Shown piece after piece: positions 53,101 to 60,625 of a stretch of DNA of 64,000 bases. Both the position numbers and the translations under genes were made by a program. Every line of letters starts with the position of its first letter. The stretch's first letter is position 1. This DNA comes from CAUSKK01 sp963532425 (GTDB taxonomy: Bacteria > Pseudomonadota > Gammaproteobacteria > Cardiobacteriales > Cardiobacteriaceae). Below the pieces are notes generated by a model that saw nothing but the letters and a program-made list of their open reading frames with translations, was not told the origin of the DNA and did not search any database. The DNA lies in contig CAUSKK010000011.1 in the NCBI GenBank assembly GCA_963532425.1, forward strand, positions 1 to 64,000. The letters are read 5' to 3'.

Positions 53101-53698
53101 CGTGGCCGCCGAGGTCAAGGCCCTGACCGGCGGCTATCGCCTCGCCGACCTCAGCGCCGACATGGCCGAATGGGACGAGGAAAAGAACCACGAGGTGGCC
53201 ATTGCCGGATTAATTATGGACATCTATCGCGGCGCCAATAAACGCACGCAAAAACCGCTAATGGATTTCACCCTGGACGATGGCAGCGACCGCCATAAAG
53301 TTTCGCTTAGCGGCAAATGGCTGGAACAATTCGAAGCGCTTATCCGGGAGGACGAGATTATTTTTCTGCGCGGCTATTGTCGCTTTAATAGCTATTTCGG
53401 TCGCTGGCAAATACAGCCCACGGAAATTATCAGCATTGGCCAGCACAAATATGAGCTGATTAAAAATCTGACTTTGCGGATTAAACACAGCAGCGCCATT
53501 GACTATCCGCTAATATTGCAACGTCTGCTGGTACCGGCGCCCGGGGCCGAGGGCTGCACCATTCATCTGGCTATTGTCGCCGATGATGTGGGCCTGTCCG
53601 GCCGGCTAACGCTGGCCCATTCTTTTCGAATTAATGAAGCGCTTCTGGCAGAATTGCAGCAATTATTCGGCGGTGAAAATATCGCCCTGACCTATTAG
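50144..53698 (+). CDS. dnaE: DNA polymerase III alpha subunit DnaE
   Basis: The protein has 1184 residues. The N-terminal PHP domain begins FIHLHCHSEYSLSDS. The polymerase active site includes the PDFDIDFC pair near residue 400 and the palm segment KFDFLGLKTL near 585. The late QEDMFGLF motif matches the internal clamp-binding sequence of DnaE. An OB-fold and a C-terminal domain follow. This is the replicative polymerase, with a length close to the usual 1160. The ATG at 50144 matches the family start. The array-7 palindromes end about 70 bp upstream. Confidence 0.95.
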   Translation: MTPFIHLHCHSEYSLSDSILRVPQLGQFAQSQAMPAIALTDRNNLFAALKFYQSARKLGVKPIIGCDLSVRDEDGHISQLVLLVQNHEGFRHLCQLLSHLYLDDQRRHELAVNMDRLTPASCAGLIALSGGTQGDLAARLQRNDPAGAEARLRHWLGVFGDRYYLQATRLGLPREEALLAQYYQWGQRFGVASVATNQACFRRPEEFEVHEIRVCIDAGTTVAAANRPRRHTPAFHLRTAEEMARLFPPTLLANSLAIAERCNLELELGRICLPDCPVPAGCTANEELVRLSRDGLEERLLALFPSAEARAEQAERYRERLEMELAVIQKMGFAGYFLIVSDFIRWAKKQDIPVGPGRGSGAGSLVAFALQITNIDPLPYDLLFERFLNPERVSMPDFDIDFCGIRRDEVIRYVSDTYGHDSVAQIATHGTMAAKAVIRDVARVQGMAYGDADRIAKMISKAIGVTLDDALGRSARVQAARTVPPDEDEMKRKEREKVLELESPELQREYAENEEVRSLLDHCLQLEGLTKSVGKHAAGVVIAPSALTDFSALYAEEAGKPAATQFDKDDIEKMGLVKFDFLGLKTLTIIDDTVKLLKRRGIDIGDINLIDLEDKKVYEAIASGQTTAVFQLESNGMKKLVRAMKPDNFEDIISLLALFRPGPLGSKLDVQFVECKHGQRAIIYPHPSLEPILKPTYGTMIYQEQIMQISQVLAGYTLGGADELRRAMGKKKKEEMARHREIFVAGAQKNGVAEDLARDIFAMMEKFAEYGFNKSHSAAYALLSYQTAWLKYYHPAEFMASVLTSEMEHTEKVVRNLDEARQLGLRVLPPSINGSHHAFGVNGDGAIVFGLGGVKGVGAAAVSLIVGERDRGGPFRSLEDFCARLDLKKLNRKTLETLIKSGCFDELEPNRGGLLEVLPQAMKLSEISHQNQQHRQEDMFGLFGGEEAGPASTLQIRPESAWTAAELSRQEKETLGLYLTSHPIAAVAAEVKALTGGYRLADLSADMAEWDEEKNHEVAIAGLIMDIYRGANKRTQKPLMDFTLDDGSDRHKVSLSGKWLEQFEALIREDEIIFLRGYCRFNSYFGRWQIQPTEIISIGQHKYELIKNLTLRIKHSSAIDYPLILQRLLVPAPGAEGCTIHLAIVADDVGLSGRLTLAHSFRINEALLAELQQLFGGENIALTY

Positions 53699-53707
53699 GA
53701 GTTTTCA

Positions 53708-54076
53708 ATGCAAATTTATGAGTTCTCAGACGATTATCAGGAAATGCCAGAAATTATTGACCGTCTATTTACCGAGCTGGTGGAATCCCTTTTCTGGAAA
53801 GATGAAATTAATCTGGTGATTTCTACGAAAGTGGACGCGGAATTCTTTGCCTATCTGGCCGAATTGGCCATTGATTGGTCGCGGGTCTATATCCACCTGT
53901 TCGGCCCGGAGGAGGAGGGCGGCCCCTATCCCTATCCAAATCTGGTCTTTCTGGAGGGCTTTCCCGAACCGGACCTCATGCTGCTAAAACGGGACGATGA
54001 GGCCGCTCTACGCCAGCAGGAGGAGTTCAGCCAAATCAGCCTGCCTGCCCCTTACAACCTATTGATTTTTAGATAA
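53708..54076 (+). CDS. Hypothetical acidic protein between dnaE and glyA
   Basis: The 122-residue protein is acidic, Asp/Glu-rich, with no signal peptide or membrane segment. It has a GPEEEGGPYPYPNLVFLEGFPEPDLMLL centre. I recognise no family. It starts 9 bp after the dnaE stop with AGGAG, so it is probably cotranscribed with dnaE. The AT-rich codon use is mildly unlike dnaE. Confidence 0.6.
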   Translation: MQIYEFSDDYQEMPEIIDRLFTELVESLFWKDEINLVISTKVDAEFFAYLAELAIDWSRVYIHLFGPEEEGGPYPYPNLVFLEGFPEPDLMLLKRDDEAALRQQEEFSQISLPAPYNLLIFR

Positions 54077-54111
54077 GATAAGGCGTTTTTTAACGCTAGG
54101 AACCGCAGAAA

Positions 54112-55365
54112 ATGTTTCAGAAAACCATGACCATTGCTGGCTTTGATGACGATTTGGCCAGCGCCATTCAGCTGGAAAGCCAACGGCAGGAAGACCACAT
54201 CGAACTCATCGCCTCGGAAAACTACACCAGCCCGCGCGTGATGGAGGCCCAGGGCAGTTGCCTGACCAATAAATATGCCGAGGGCTATCCCGGCAAGCGC
54301 TTCTACGGCGGCTGTGAATATGTGGATTTGGTCGAAAGTCTGGCCATTGAGCGCGCCAAAACCCTGTTCGGCGCCGACTATGCCAACGTTCAGCCCCATT
54401 CCGGCTCCCAGGCCAACGGGGCGGTTTTTCTGGCCCTGCTGCAGCCCGGCGACACCTTCATGGGCATGGATTTGGGCCACGGCGGCCACCTGACCCACGG
54501 TTCACCGGTGAATTTCTCCGGTCGCCAGTACAAATGCATTCCCTATAAATTGGATTTGAAAACCGGCCTGGTGGACTATGACGAGGTGCAGCGCCTGGCC
54601 CTGGAACACAAGCCGAAGATGATTGTGGCCGGCTTCTCCGCCTACTCCCAGCTCCTGGATTTCGAGCGCTTCCGGGCCATTGCCGACAGCATCGGCGCCT
54701 ATCTGATGGTGGACATGGCCCACGTGGCCGGTCTGGTGGCCGCCGGCCTCTATCCGAACCCGGTGCCCTTTGCCGATGTGGTTACCACCACCACCCACAA
54801 AACCCTGCGCGGCCCGCGCGGCGGTCTGATTCTGGCCAAGGCCAATCCGGAACTGGAGAAGAAACTAAATTCGGCCGTCTTCCCCGGCATTCAGGGCGGC
54901 CCGCTGATGCACGTCATCGCCGCCAAGGCCGTGGCCTTCAAGGAGGCGCTGGAGCCGTCCTTCCAACGCTATCAGGAGCAGGTGCTGGACAACGCCAAAA
55001 CCATGGCCCGCACCTTCATTTCGCGCGGCTATGACATCGTTTCCGGCGGCACCCAGAACCACCTGATGTTGATTAATCTGGTCAGCAAGGGCCTGACCGG
55101 CAAGGCCGCCGATGCTGCCCTGGGCCGGGCCCACATCACCGTTAATAAGAACGCCGTGCCCGATGACCCGCAGTCGCCGTTTATCACCAGCGGGGTGCGC
55201 ATTGGCACGCCGGCCATCACCACGCGCGGCTTCAAGGAAAACGAGGCGCGCCAGGTGGCCAACTGGATTTGCGATATCCTCGATGACATCGACAACGAGG
55301 ACAAAATCATCGAAATTCGGGGGAAAGTGGTGCAGCTGTGTAAGGAGTTTCCAGTCTATAGCTAA
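54112..55365 (+). CDS. glyA: Serine hydroxymethyltransferase GlyA
   Basis: The protein has 417 residues. The signature VTTTTHKTLRGPRGG holds the pyridoxal-phosphate Lys (near residue 229), and HIELIASENYTSPRVMEAQGS with TNKYAEGYPGKRFYGG is the N-terminal substrate region. It converts serine and tetrahydrofolate to glycine and methylene-tetrahydrofolate. The last codons overlap an imperfect 45-bp direct repeat. The gene ends at a palindrome-pair terminator 90 bp downstream. Confidence 0.95.
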   Translation: MFQKTMTIAGFDDDLASAIQLESQRQEDHIELIASENYTSPRVMEAQGSCLTNKYAEGYPGKRFYGGCEYVDLVESLAIERAKTLFGADYANVQPHSGSQANGAVFLALLQPGDTFMGMDLGHGGHLTHGSPVNFSGRQYKCIPYKLDLKTGLVDYDEVQRLALEHKPKMIVAGFSAYSQLLDFERFRAIADSIGAYLMVDMAHVAGLVAAGLYPNPVPFADVVTTTTHKTLRGPRGGLILAKANPELEKKLNSAVFPGIQGGPLMHVIAAKAVAFKEALEPSFQRYQEQVLDNAKTMARTFISRGYDIVSGGTQNHLMLINLVSKGLTGKAADAALGRAHITVNKNAVPDDPQSPFITSGVRIGTPAITTRGFKENEARQVANWICDILDDIDNEDKIIEIRGKVVQLCKEFPVYS

Positions 55366-55438
55366 CGCTATAAACCTTGCCCTTCGGGTCCAGTCTATTC
55401 CTAACGTCATAGCTTGGCTCTTCGGAGCCCGGCCAATA
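55351..55438 (+). repeat. Imperfect tandem repeat at the glyA 3' end
   Basis: The sequence CCAGTCTATAGCTAACGCTA followed by AAACCTTGCCCTTCGG is repeated as CCAGTCTATTCCTAACGTCA with AGCTTGGCTCTTCGG. The first copy includes the last codons and stop of glyA. Two units of about 42-45 bp are present. Confidence 0.7.
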
Positions 55439-55452
55439 TCCAGAGCTAGAAC

Positions 55453-55485
55453 GAAGCGCTTCCGCCGGGGAGCGCTTCTTTTTTT
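55453..55485 (+). terminator. Terminator of glyA formed by two palindromes
   Basis: GAAGCGCT (55453-55460) pairs with AGCGCTTC (55471-55478) around a ten-base loop, and seven T follow. It lies about 88 bp after the glyA stop codon. Confidence 0.8.
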
Positions 55486-56020
55486 GCCGGTTTTCAGACC
55501 GAAGCGCTTCACTCTTAGTGTCCAGCAAAACGAAGCGCTTCATTTCTAACGGGCCATTGCTAACGAAGCGCTTCTCCTGGGCTTCGGGCGGCGGAATTAA
55601 AACCGGCTTCCCGAGCCGAAGCGCTTCGGTAAAACCGGGCCGGGGTGGAATTTCAAAGGGGGAAGCGCTTCGGTTTTAGTCCTGGCCGGGTTGGAGCGCT
55701 TCCCTCTGATGGGCTGAGCAGAACGAAGCGCTTCGCCGTCTTGCCTCTCCGGGGGAAGCGCTTCCCTTTTATTCAAAGCCTAGAGCGCTTCATTCTGGCC
55801 GCGCCGGAGAAATCAAAACCCGACAGGTGAAGCGCTTCGGTCGAGCTAGGGTTTTAGAGAAAGCGCTTCGCTCCCGGCGCCCAGCAAAACGAAGCGCTCC
55901 CCCTTTTTTATTTCTTCAGAACGAAGCGCTTCATTTTGGCCGCACCGGAGAAATTAAAATCCGCCGGCCGAAGCGCTTCGTTAGGAACAGGCCGGCCGGA
56001 GGGAAGCGCTTCCCCCGCCT

Positions 56021-56056
56021 AAAAAAAAAACTGCCCCGCTGGGGGCAGTGTTTTTT
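56021..56056. terminator. Bidirectional terminator of fur
   Basis: ACTGCCCC / GGGGCAGT with a four-base loop is flanked by about ten A on the left and six T on the right. It lies 16 bp beyond the fur stop codon on the minus strand. Confidence 0.9.
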
Positions 56057-56071
56057 AACGAGAAGGTCGGG

Positions 56072-56482
56072 CTATTTGCCGTTGTAGATGCCGTAGAGGG
56101 TCAGGCCGTGCTCTTCCAGCTCAAAATCGTATTTCTTCGCCACTTCGCGCAGGTATTCCTTCAGCTTATCATCTTGAAATTCCACCATTTTTCCAGTTTT
56201 AACGCACATCAAATGGTTGTGGTGGTCGCCGTTGTCGATTTCAAAAACGCTGTGGTTGCCCTCGAAATTGTGGCGCTTGAGCAGGCCGGCCTGCTCGAAC
56301 TGGGTCAGCACCCGGTAGACCGTGGCCAGGCCGATGTCCTCGTCGGCCCGCAGCAGAATCTTATAGACGTCCTCGGCGCTCAGGTGAACGTCGTTGGCGC
56401 TGGTTTCCCGCTCCATGATTTCCAGGATTTTCATCCGGGGGCCCGTTACCTTCAAACCGGCCTTCCTAATGGGGTGGCTCAT
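56072..56482 (-). CDS. fur: Ferric uptake regulator Fur
   Basis: The protein has 136 residues. The N-terminal winged helix includes LKVTGPRMKILEIM, LSAEDVYKILLRADEDIGLATVYRVLTQFEQAGLLKRHNF. The metal site has GDHHNHLMC with the other ligands Glu and His spread through the C-terminus. The second Cys of the usual CxxC zinc site is Thr (CVKTGK), as in some pseudomonad Fur proteins. The ATG at 56482 has AAAGGA at a good distance, so the upstream ATG at 56506 is less likely. Fur represses iron-uptake genes with Fe2+. Confidence 0.92.
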   Translation of the reverse strand: MSHPIRKAGLKVTGPRMKILEIMERETSANDVHLSAEDVYKILLRADEDIGLATVYRVLTQFEQAGLLKRHNFEGNHSVFEIDNGDHHNHLMCVKTGKMVEFQDDKLKEYLREVAKKYDFELEEHGLTLYGIYNGK

Positions 56483-56508
56483 ATTTTTTCCTTTGTTTTC
56501 AGTCATAT

Positions 56509-57393
56509 TTAATGAACGAGATGAGATTTTAATTGCTTCATCGCCGAGGCTTCGATTTGACGAATGCGCTCGGCCGACACCTGATATTCATCGGCCAGCG
56601 CCTGCAGCGTAACCTTGCTGTCATCGTCGCTGAGCCAGCGGGCCTCAACGATGGCCCGGCTGCGGGCGTCCAGACTGTTCAGACCCTCGGCAAGGCGGGT
56701 GCGCATGAATTGGCTTTCCTCGTCCCGTTCGGCATGGCGGGCCGGGTCGGCGTTTTCGTCGCTGAGCCACATTTCCGGATTGTAGCTGTCTTCGTCCTCG
56801 TCGTCATGGGCGTTGAAGGCCATGTCCTGGCTGCTGATGCGCTGTTCCATCTCGTAGACGTCCTTCAGCGGCACCTCCAGTTCGTCGGCGATGTGCTGGG
56901 CCTCCTGGTGGCTGAGCCAGTTCAGGCTTTTCTTCATGGAGCGCAGGTTGAAAAACAGCTTGCGCTGGGCTTTGGTGGTGGCGATTTTCACCAGCCGCCA
57001 GTTTTTAATAACGAATTCATGGATTTCACTTTTAATCCAGTGCACGGCGAAGGAAACCAGGCGCACGCCCCGGTTCGGTTCGAAGCGCTTCACCGCCTTC
57101 ATCAGGCCGATATTGCCCTCCTGAATCAGGTCGCCGAGGTAGAGGCCGTAGCCGTTGAAACTGCGGGCAATGTGCACCACAAATTTAAGGTGATGAATGA
57201 TGAGCTGCTGGGCGGCGGCCAGGTCGTTGTCGTCGTGGAATTTTTTGGCCAGCTCGTATTCCTGTTCGGCGTCCAGCACGGGAATTTGGCGCACTTTGGC
57301 GAGGTAGTGGTCGAGGTCAAGGCTGGGGCTCAGCCATTGGGGGCTGGCCATCAGCTCATTGCTCGGGCTTGCGATTAAATTATTTTCTAACAT
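56509..57393 (-). CDS. rpoH: RNA polymerase heat-shock sigma factor RpoH
   Basis: The protein has 294 residues with the sigma-32 layout. Region 2 is GLYLGDLIQEGNIGLMKAVKRFEPNRGVRLVSFAVHWIKSEIHEF. The RpoH box QRKLFFNLR (about residues 141-149) is diagnostic. Region 4 ends VSAERIRQIEASAMKQLKSHL. It directs heat-shock gene expression. It is next to ftsY, but the usual ftsE and ftsX between them are absent. Confidence 0.95.
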   Translation of the reverse strand: MLENNLIASPSNELMASPQWLSPSLDLDHYLAKVRQIPVLDAEQEYELAKKFHDDNDLAAAQQLIIHHLKFVVHIARSFNGYGLYLGDLIQEGNIGLMKAVKRFEPNRGVRLVSFAVHWIKSEIHEFVIKNWRLVKIATTKAQRKLFFNLRSMKKSLNWLSHQEAQHIADELEVPLKDVYEMEQRISSQDMAFNAHDDEDEDSYNPEMWLSDENADPARHAERDEESQFMRTRLAEGLNSLDARSRAIVEARWLSDDDSKVTLQALADEYQVSAERIRQIEASAMKQLKSHLVH

Positions 57394-57415
57394 TTACTTA
57401 CTTCCTTTTATTTTT

Positions 57416-58420
57416 TCAATCATTATACAGCAGCGCCCGCACAAAAGCACTGCCGTTGAATTCCTTCAGGTCCTCGCGGCCCTCGCCGACGCCGATGAAG
57501 CGAATGGGCACGCCGAGCCGGGCGGCGATGGCAAAGACTATGCCGCCCTTGGCGGTGCCGTCGAGCTTGGTCAGGACGATGCCGTCCAGGCCGAGCGCTT
57601 CGTGGAACTGTTCGGCCTGGCGCAGGGCGTTCTGGCCATTGCCGGCGTCGATGACCAGCAGCGTTTCCTGGGGCAGGGCCGGATTCTGCCGCCCCAGCAC
57701 CCGCTTGATTTTCTTCAGCTCGTCCATGAGGTGGCTCTGGGTGTGGAGGCGGCCGGCGGTGTCCACCAGCAGAATATCCATGCCCCGGGCCGTGGCCGCC
57801 TGCAGGGCGTCGAAGGCCACCGAAGCGCTGTCGGCCCCGGTGGCCTGGGCGATGACCGGCACCCGATTGCGCTCGCCCCAGGCCTGAAGCTGCTCCACGG
57901 CGGCGGCCCGGAAGGTATCGCCGGCGGCCAGCATGACCTTCTTGCCCTGGGCCTGGAAGTGGGCGGCCAGCTTGCCGATGCTGGTGGTTTTGCCGGCGCC
58001 ATTGATGCCCACCAGCAGAATCACATGGGGGGAAGCGCTTCGTTCCGGCTGCTCCGTGGGGGGCAGCAGGGCGGCCAGCTGGTCGGCCAGGGCACTGCGC
58101 ACGGCCTCGCTGTCGCCCAGCTCCTTACGGCTGACCCGGGCGCTGACCTCATTCATCAGGCGCTGGGTCAGCTCCAGGCCCACATCGGCGGTGAGCAGTA
58201 GCGTTTCCAGCTCGTCTAGCAGCTCCTGGTCAATCTGTTTGCGGCCGAGGAAGAGATTGGCGAGGCCGTCGCGGGTTTTGCTCAGCCCCTGGCGCAGCCG
58301 GGCCAGATAGCCGCCCCGGTCGGGGGGAAGCGCTTCGGTCTCGGAAGGAAGCGCTTCGCTGGGGGGAGATTCCTCCGGAGCCTCGGCCTTTTTCTTGTCG
58401 CGTTTGAGCCAGTTAAACAT
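57416..58420 (-). CDS. ftsY: Signal-recognition-particle receptor FtsY
   Basis: The protein has 334 residues. The SRP-type GTPase has G1 LVGINGAGKTTSIGKLA (near residue 138), DILLVDTAGRLHTQ and TKLDGTAKGG. The helical N domain precedes it. The acidic A-domain is unusually short (about 35 residues) and consists largely of EAPEESPPSEALPSETEALPP, in which two GAAGCGCTTC copies encode EALP. The start at 58420 follows GGAGGA. It receives SRP-ribosome complexes at the inner membrane. Confidence 0.95.
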   Translation of the reverse strand: MFNWLKRDKKKAEAPEESPPSEALPSETEALPPDRGGYLARLRQGLSKTRDGLANLFLGRKQIDQELLDELETLLLTADVGLELTQRLMNEVSARVSRKELGDSEAVRSALADQLAALLPPTEQPERSASPHVILLVGINGAGKTTSIGKLAAHFQAQGKKVMLAAGDTFRAAAVEQLQAWGERNRVPVIAQATGADSASVAFDALQAATARGMDILLVDTAGRLHTQSHLMDELKKIKRVLGRQNPALPQETLLVIDAGNGQNALRQAEQFHEALGLDGIVLTKLDGTAKGGIVFAIAARLGVPIRFIGVGEGREDLKEFNGSAFVRALLYND

Positions 58421-58561
58421 AGAGTCCTCCAACTATAAAAATGGTAAAGGATGCGGAAAGGGGCTGATTATAGAGCGCTTCCCGGCGGCTTGAGTTGGCC
58501 GTCGTGGCCAAATGGGGTGTGCTATATTTTTGCATCTGAACTTTATAGGAAAAATCGCCCG

Positions 58562-60616
58562 ATGTTAAAACATCTGTTTCTGTCCACCCTTATCTTTATT
58601 TTCCCCTTTGCTTCGGCCGCCGACGACCTGAGCCCCACCGCCCAGCAGAAGGACGCCTACCGCATCACCACGGGCATGTTGGCCCAGTTCCACTACCATA
58701 AACTCAACTACGACCAGGTCAGCGCCGAGGTGCACCGTGACTACCTCGAAGCGCTGGACCCCTGGCATGTCTATTTCCTACAGAGCGACATCGACAATTT
58801 CCGCCAGTTTGAGCACACGCTCCAGAACTTCAAAAACAACGATTTGAGCGTGCCCTTTCTGATTTACAAGGTCTACCGCCAGCGGGCCGAAGCGCTTAAC
58901 GACTGGTCCATCGAACGGCTGCAACGGCCCTTTAACCTCGACGGCCACGATAGCGTTACCTATCCCGATTTTCGCGATAAAACCACCCAGCGCCCCTATT
59001 TCGCCACCCTGGAGGAGGTACACCAGTTCCAGGAAAAACGGCTGACCGACCAGATTATCCGCATGGTCATTCGCGGCAAGAGCGAGGCCGAGGCGCGTAA
59101 GCTGCTCAGCGACCGCTACAAGAGCACGCGCAAGGGTCTGGACCAGCAGGAGGCCCAGGACATCTTTGGCATTTATATGAATGCCATTGCCAACCGCTTT
59201 GACCCGCACACCGACTACCTGTCGCCCCGGCTGAGCAAGGATTTTGACATCGGCATGAGCCTGTCCCTGCAGGGCATCGGCGCCGTGCTCACCAGCCGCG
59301 ACGATGAAATCAGCATCCGCGAGCTCATCAAGGGCGGCCCGGCCGAACGCAGCGGCAAATTGAAAGTGGGCGATAAGCTGCTGGCCGTGGGCCAGGGCAA
59401 GGACGGCGAGATGGTGGACATCGTCGGCTGGCGGCTGGATAAGGCCGTGGACTTGGTGCGCGGTAAGAAGGGTTCCACCGTGCGGCTGAAGGTGGAAACC
59501 CGGGCCGGCGACATCAAGGAAGTTACGCTGGTGCGCGACGAGGTCAAGATGGAGGACAGCGCCATTTCCTACACCATCGAAAAAATCAACGGCAAGAAAA
59601 TCGGCGTGGTTGATATTCCCTCCTTCTATATGGACTTTGAGGCCGCCCACAAACGCCGCTCCGGCTATACCAGCACCTCGGTGGATTTGGAAAAGGCCCT
59701 CAAGGAGATGCAGAAGAACAAGATTGACGGCGTTCTCATTGACCTGCGCAACAACGGCGGCGGCGCCCTGGAGGAGGCCATTAAAACCGTCGGTCTGCTC
59801 ATCAAGGAGGGGCCGGTGGTGATGGTCAGCGATGGTAAGCAAAACGTCATCTATGAGGATGGGGACAATGGCAAAATTAGCTACGAAGGCCCGCTGGCCG
59901 TGCTGATTAATCGCGGTTCGGCCAGCGCTTCGGAGATTTTCGCGGCGGCCATTCAGGACTACCATCGCGGCATCATTCTCGGCAGCAACAGCTTCGGCAA
60001 GGGGACGGTGCAATCCATGCTCGACCTGTCCCGCTTCAGCGGCGACAGTGCCCCGCTGGGGTCGGTGAAATACACCACCTCCACCTATCACCGGGTTACC
60101 GGCGCCAGCACCCAGCTGGCCGGGGTGAAGCCCGATGTGCCGCTGCCGGAAATCGTCGACGAGGAGGACATCAGCGAACGGGCGAGCAAATACGCCCTGC
60201 CGGCGGTGGAAATCCCGGCGGCCCACTACCAGAGCTACAAATTCACCAACGATGCCCTGCGCCAGCGGCTGGAGAATCTGCACAAGAAGCGCTTCACCAA
60301 CACCGAACACCTGAAGCGCTATGAGCAGTGGGTGGCCGAGATGAAGGAGCAGCTGCAGCAGCGGGAGTGGTCGCTGAATCTGGCCGAGCGTAAAAAACAG
60401 TACGAGCAGGAAAAGCACGAACGAAAAGCCTACGAAAGCGCCATGCGCCAGGCCATTCCCTCGTTCAAGCTCGACGACAAACGCAAGGAAAAACTGGAAC
60501 AGGCCAATCTATTTGTGGATGAAAAGGCCGGCGAGGAGGTCCAGGATTTCGTTCCCGATGTGGAACTCTATGAAAGCCTGAATATTTTTACCGACTATCT
60601 CAATGCAATTAAATGA
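58562..60616 (+). CDS. prc: Tail-specific C-terminal processing protease Prc
   Basis: The protein has 684 residues. A signal peptide (to about residue 19, FASA) is followed by a helical N-domain. A PDZ domain (about 230-310, GIGAVLTSRDDEISIRELIKGGPAERSGKLKVGDKLLAVG) precedes the S41 protease core. The catalytic Ser lies near residue 456 in RGSASASEIFAAAI and the Lys near 479 in GSNSFGKGTVQ. It degrades periplasmic and lipid-linked proteins. The start at 58562 has AGGAAAA upstream. Confidence 0.93.
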   Translation: MLKHLFLSTLIFIFPFASAADDLSPTAQQKDAYRITTGMLAQFHYHKLNYDQVSAEVHRDYLEALDPWHVYFLQSDIDNFRQFEHTLQNFKNNDLSVPFLIYKVYRQRAEALNDWSIERLQRPFNLDGHDSVTYPDFRDKTTQRPYFATLEEVHQFQEKRLTDQIIRMVIRGKSEAEARKLLSDRYKSTRKGLDQQEAQDIFGIYMNAIANRFDPHTDYLSPRLSKDFDIGMSLSLQGIGAVLTSRDDEISIRELIKGGPAERSGKLKVGDKLLAVGQGKDGEMVDIVGWRLDKAVDLVRGKKGSTVRLKVETRAGDIKEVTLVRDEVKMEDSAISYTIEKINGKKIGVVDIPSFYMDFEAAHKRRSGYTSTSVDLEKALKEMQKNKIDGVLIDLRNNGGGALEEAIKTVGLLIKEGPVVMVSDGKQNVIYEDGDNGKISYEGPLAVLINRGSASASEIFAAAIQDYHRGIILGSNSFGKGTVQSMLDLSRFSGDSAPLGSVKYTTSTYHRVTGASTQLAGVKPDVPLPEIVDEEDISERASKYALPAVEIPAAHYQSYKFTNDALRQRLENLHKKRFTNTEHLKRYEQWVAEMKEQLQQREWSLNLAERKKQYEQEKHERKAYESAMRQAIPSFKLDDKRKEKLEQANLFVDEKAGEEVQDFVPDVELYESLNIFTDYLNAIK

Positions 60617-60625
60617 GGAAGAATC

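Larger units (their letters stand above)
55366..56071. repeat. Palindrome array, array 8 (about 700 bp)
   Basis: About a dozen exact GAAGCGCTTC copies and several variants lie between convergent glyA and fur. No gene was found. Confidence 0.9.

Noticed and set aside
58495..58528. Promoter before prc (TTGGCC and TATATT)
   Set aside because: The spacing is about 22 bp, too long for a standard sigma-70 promoter. Only the -10-like box at 58523 remains.
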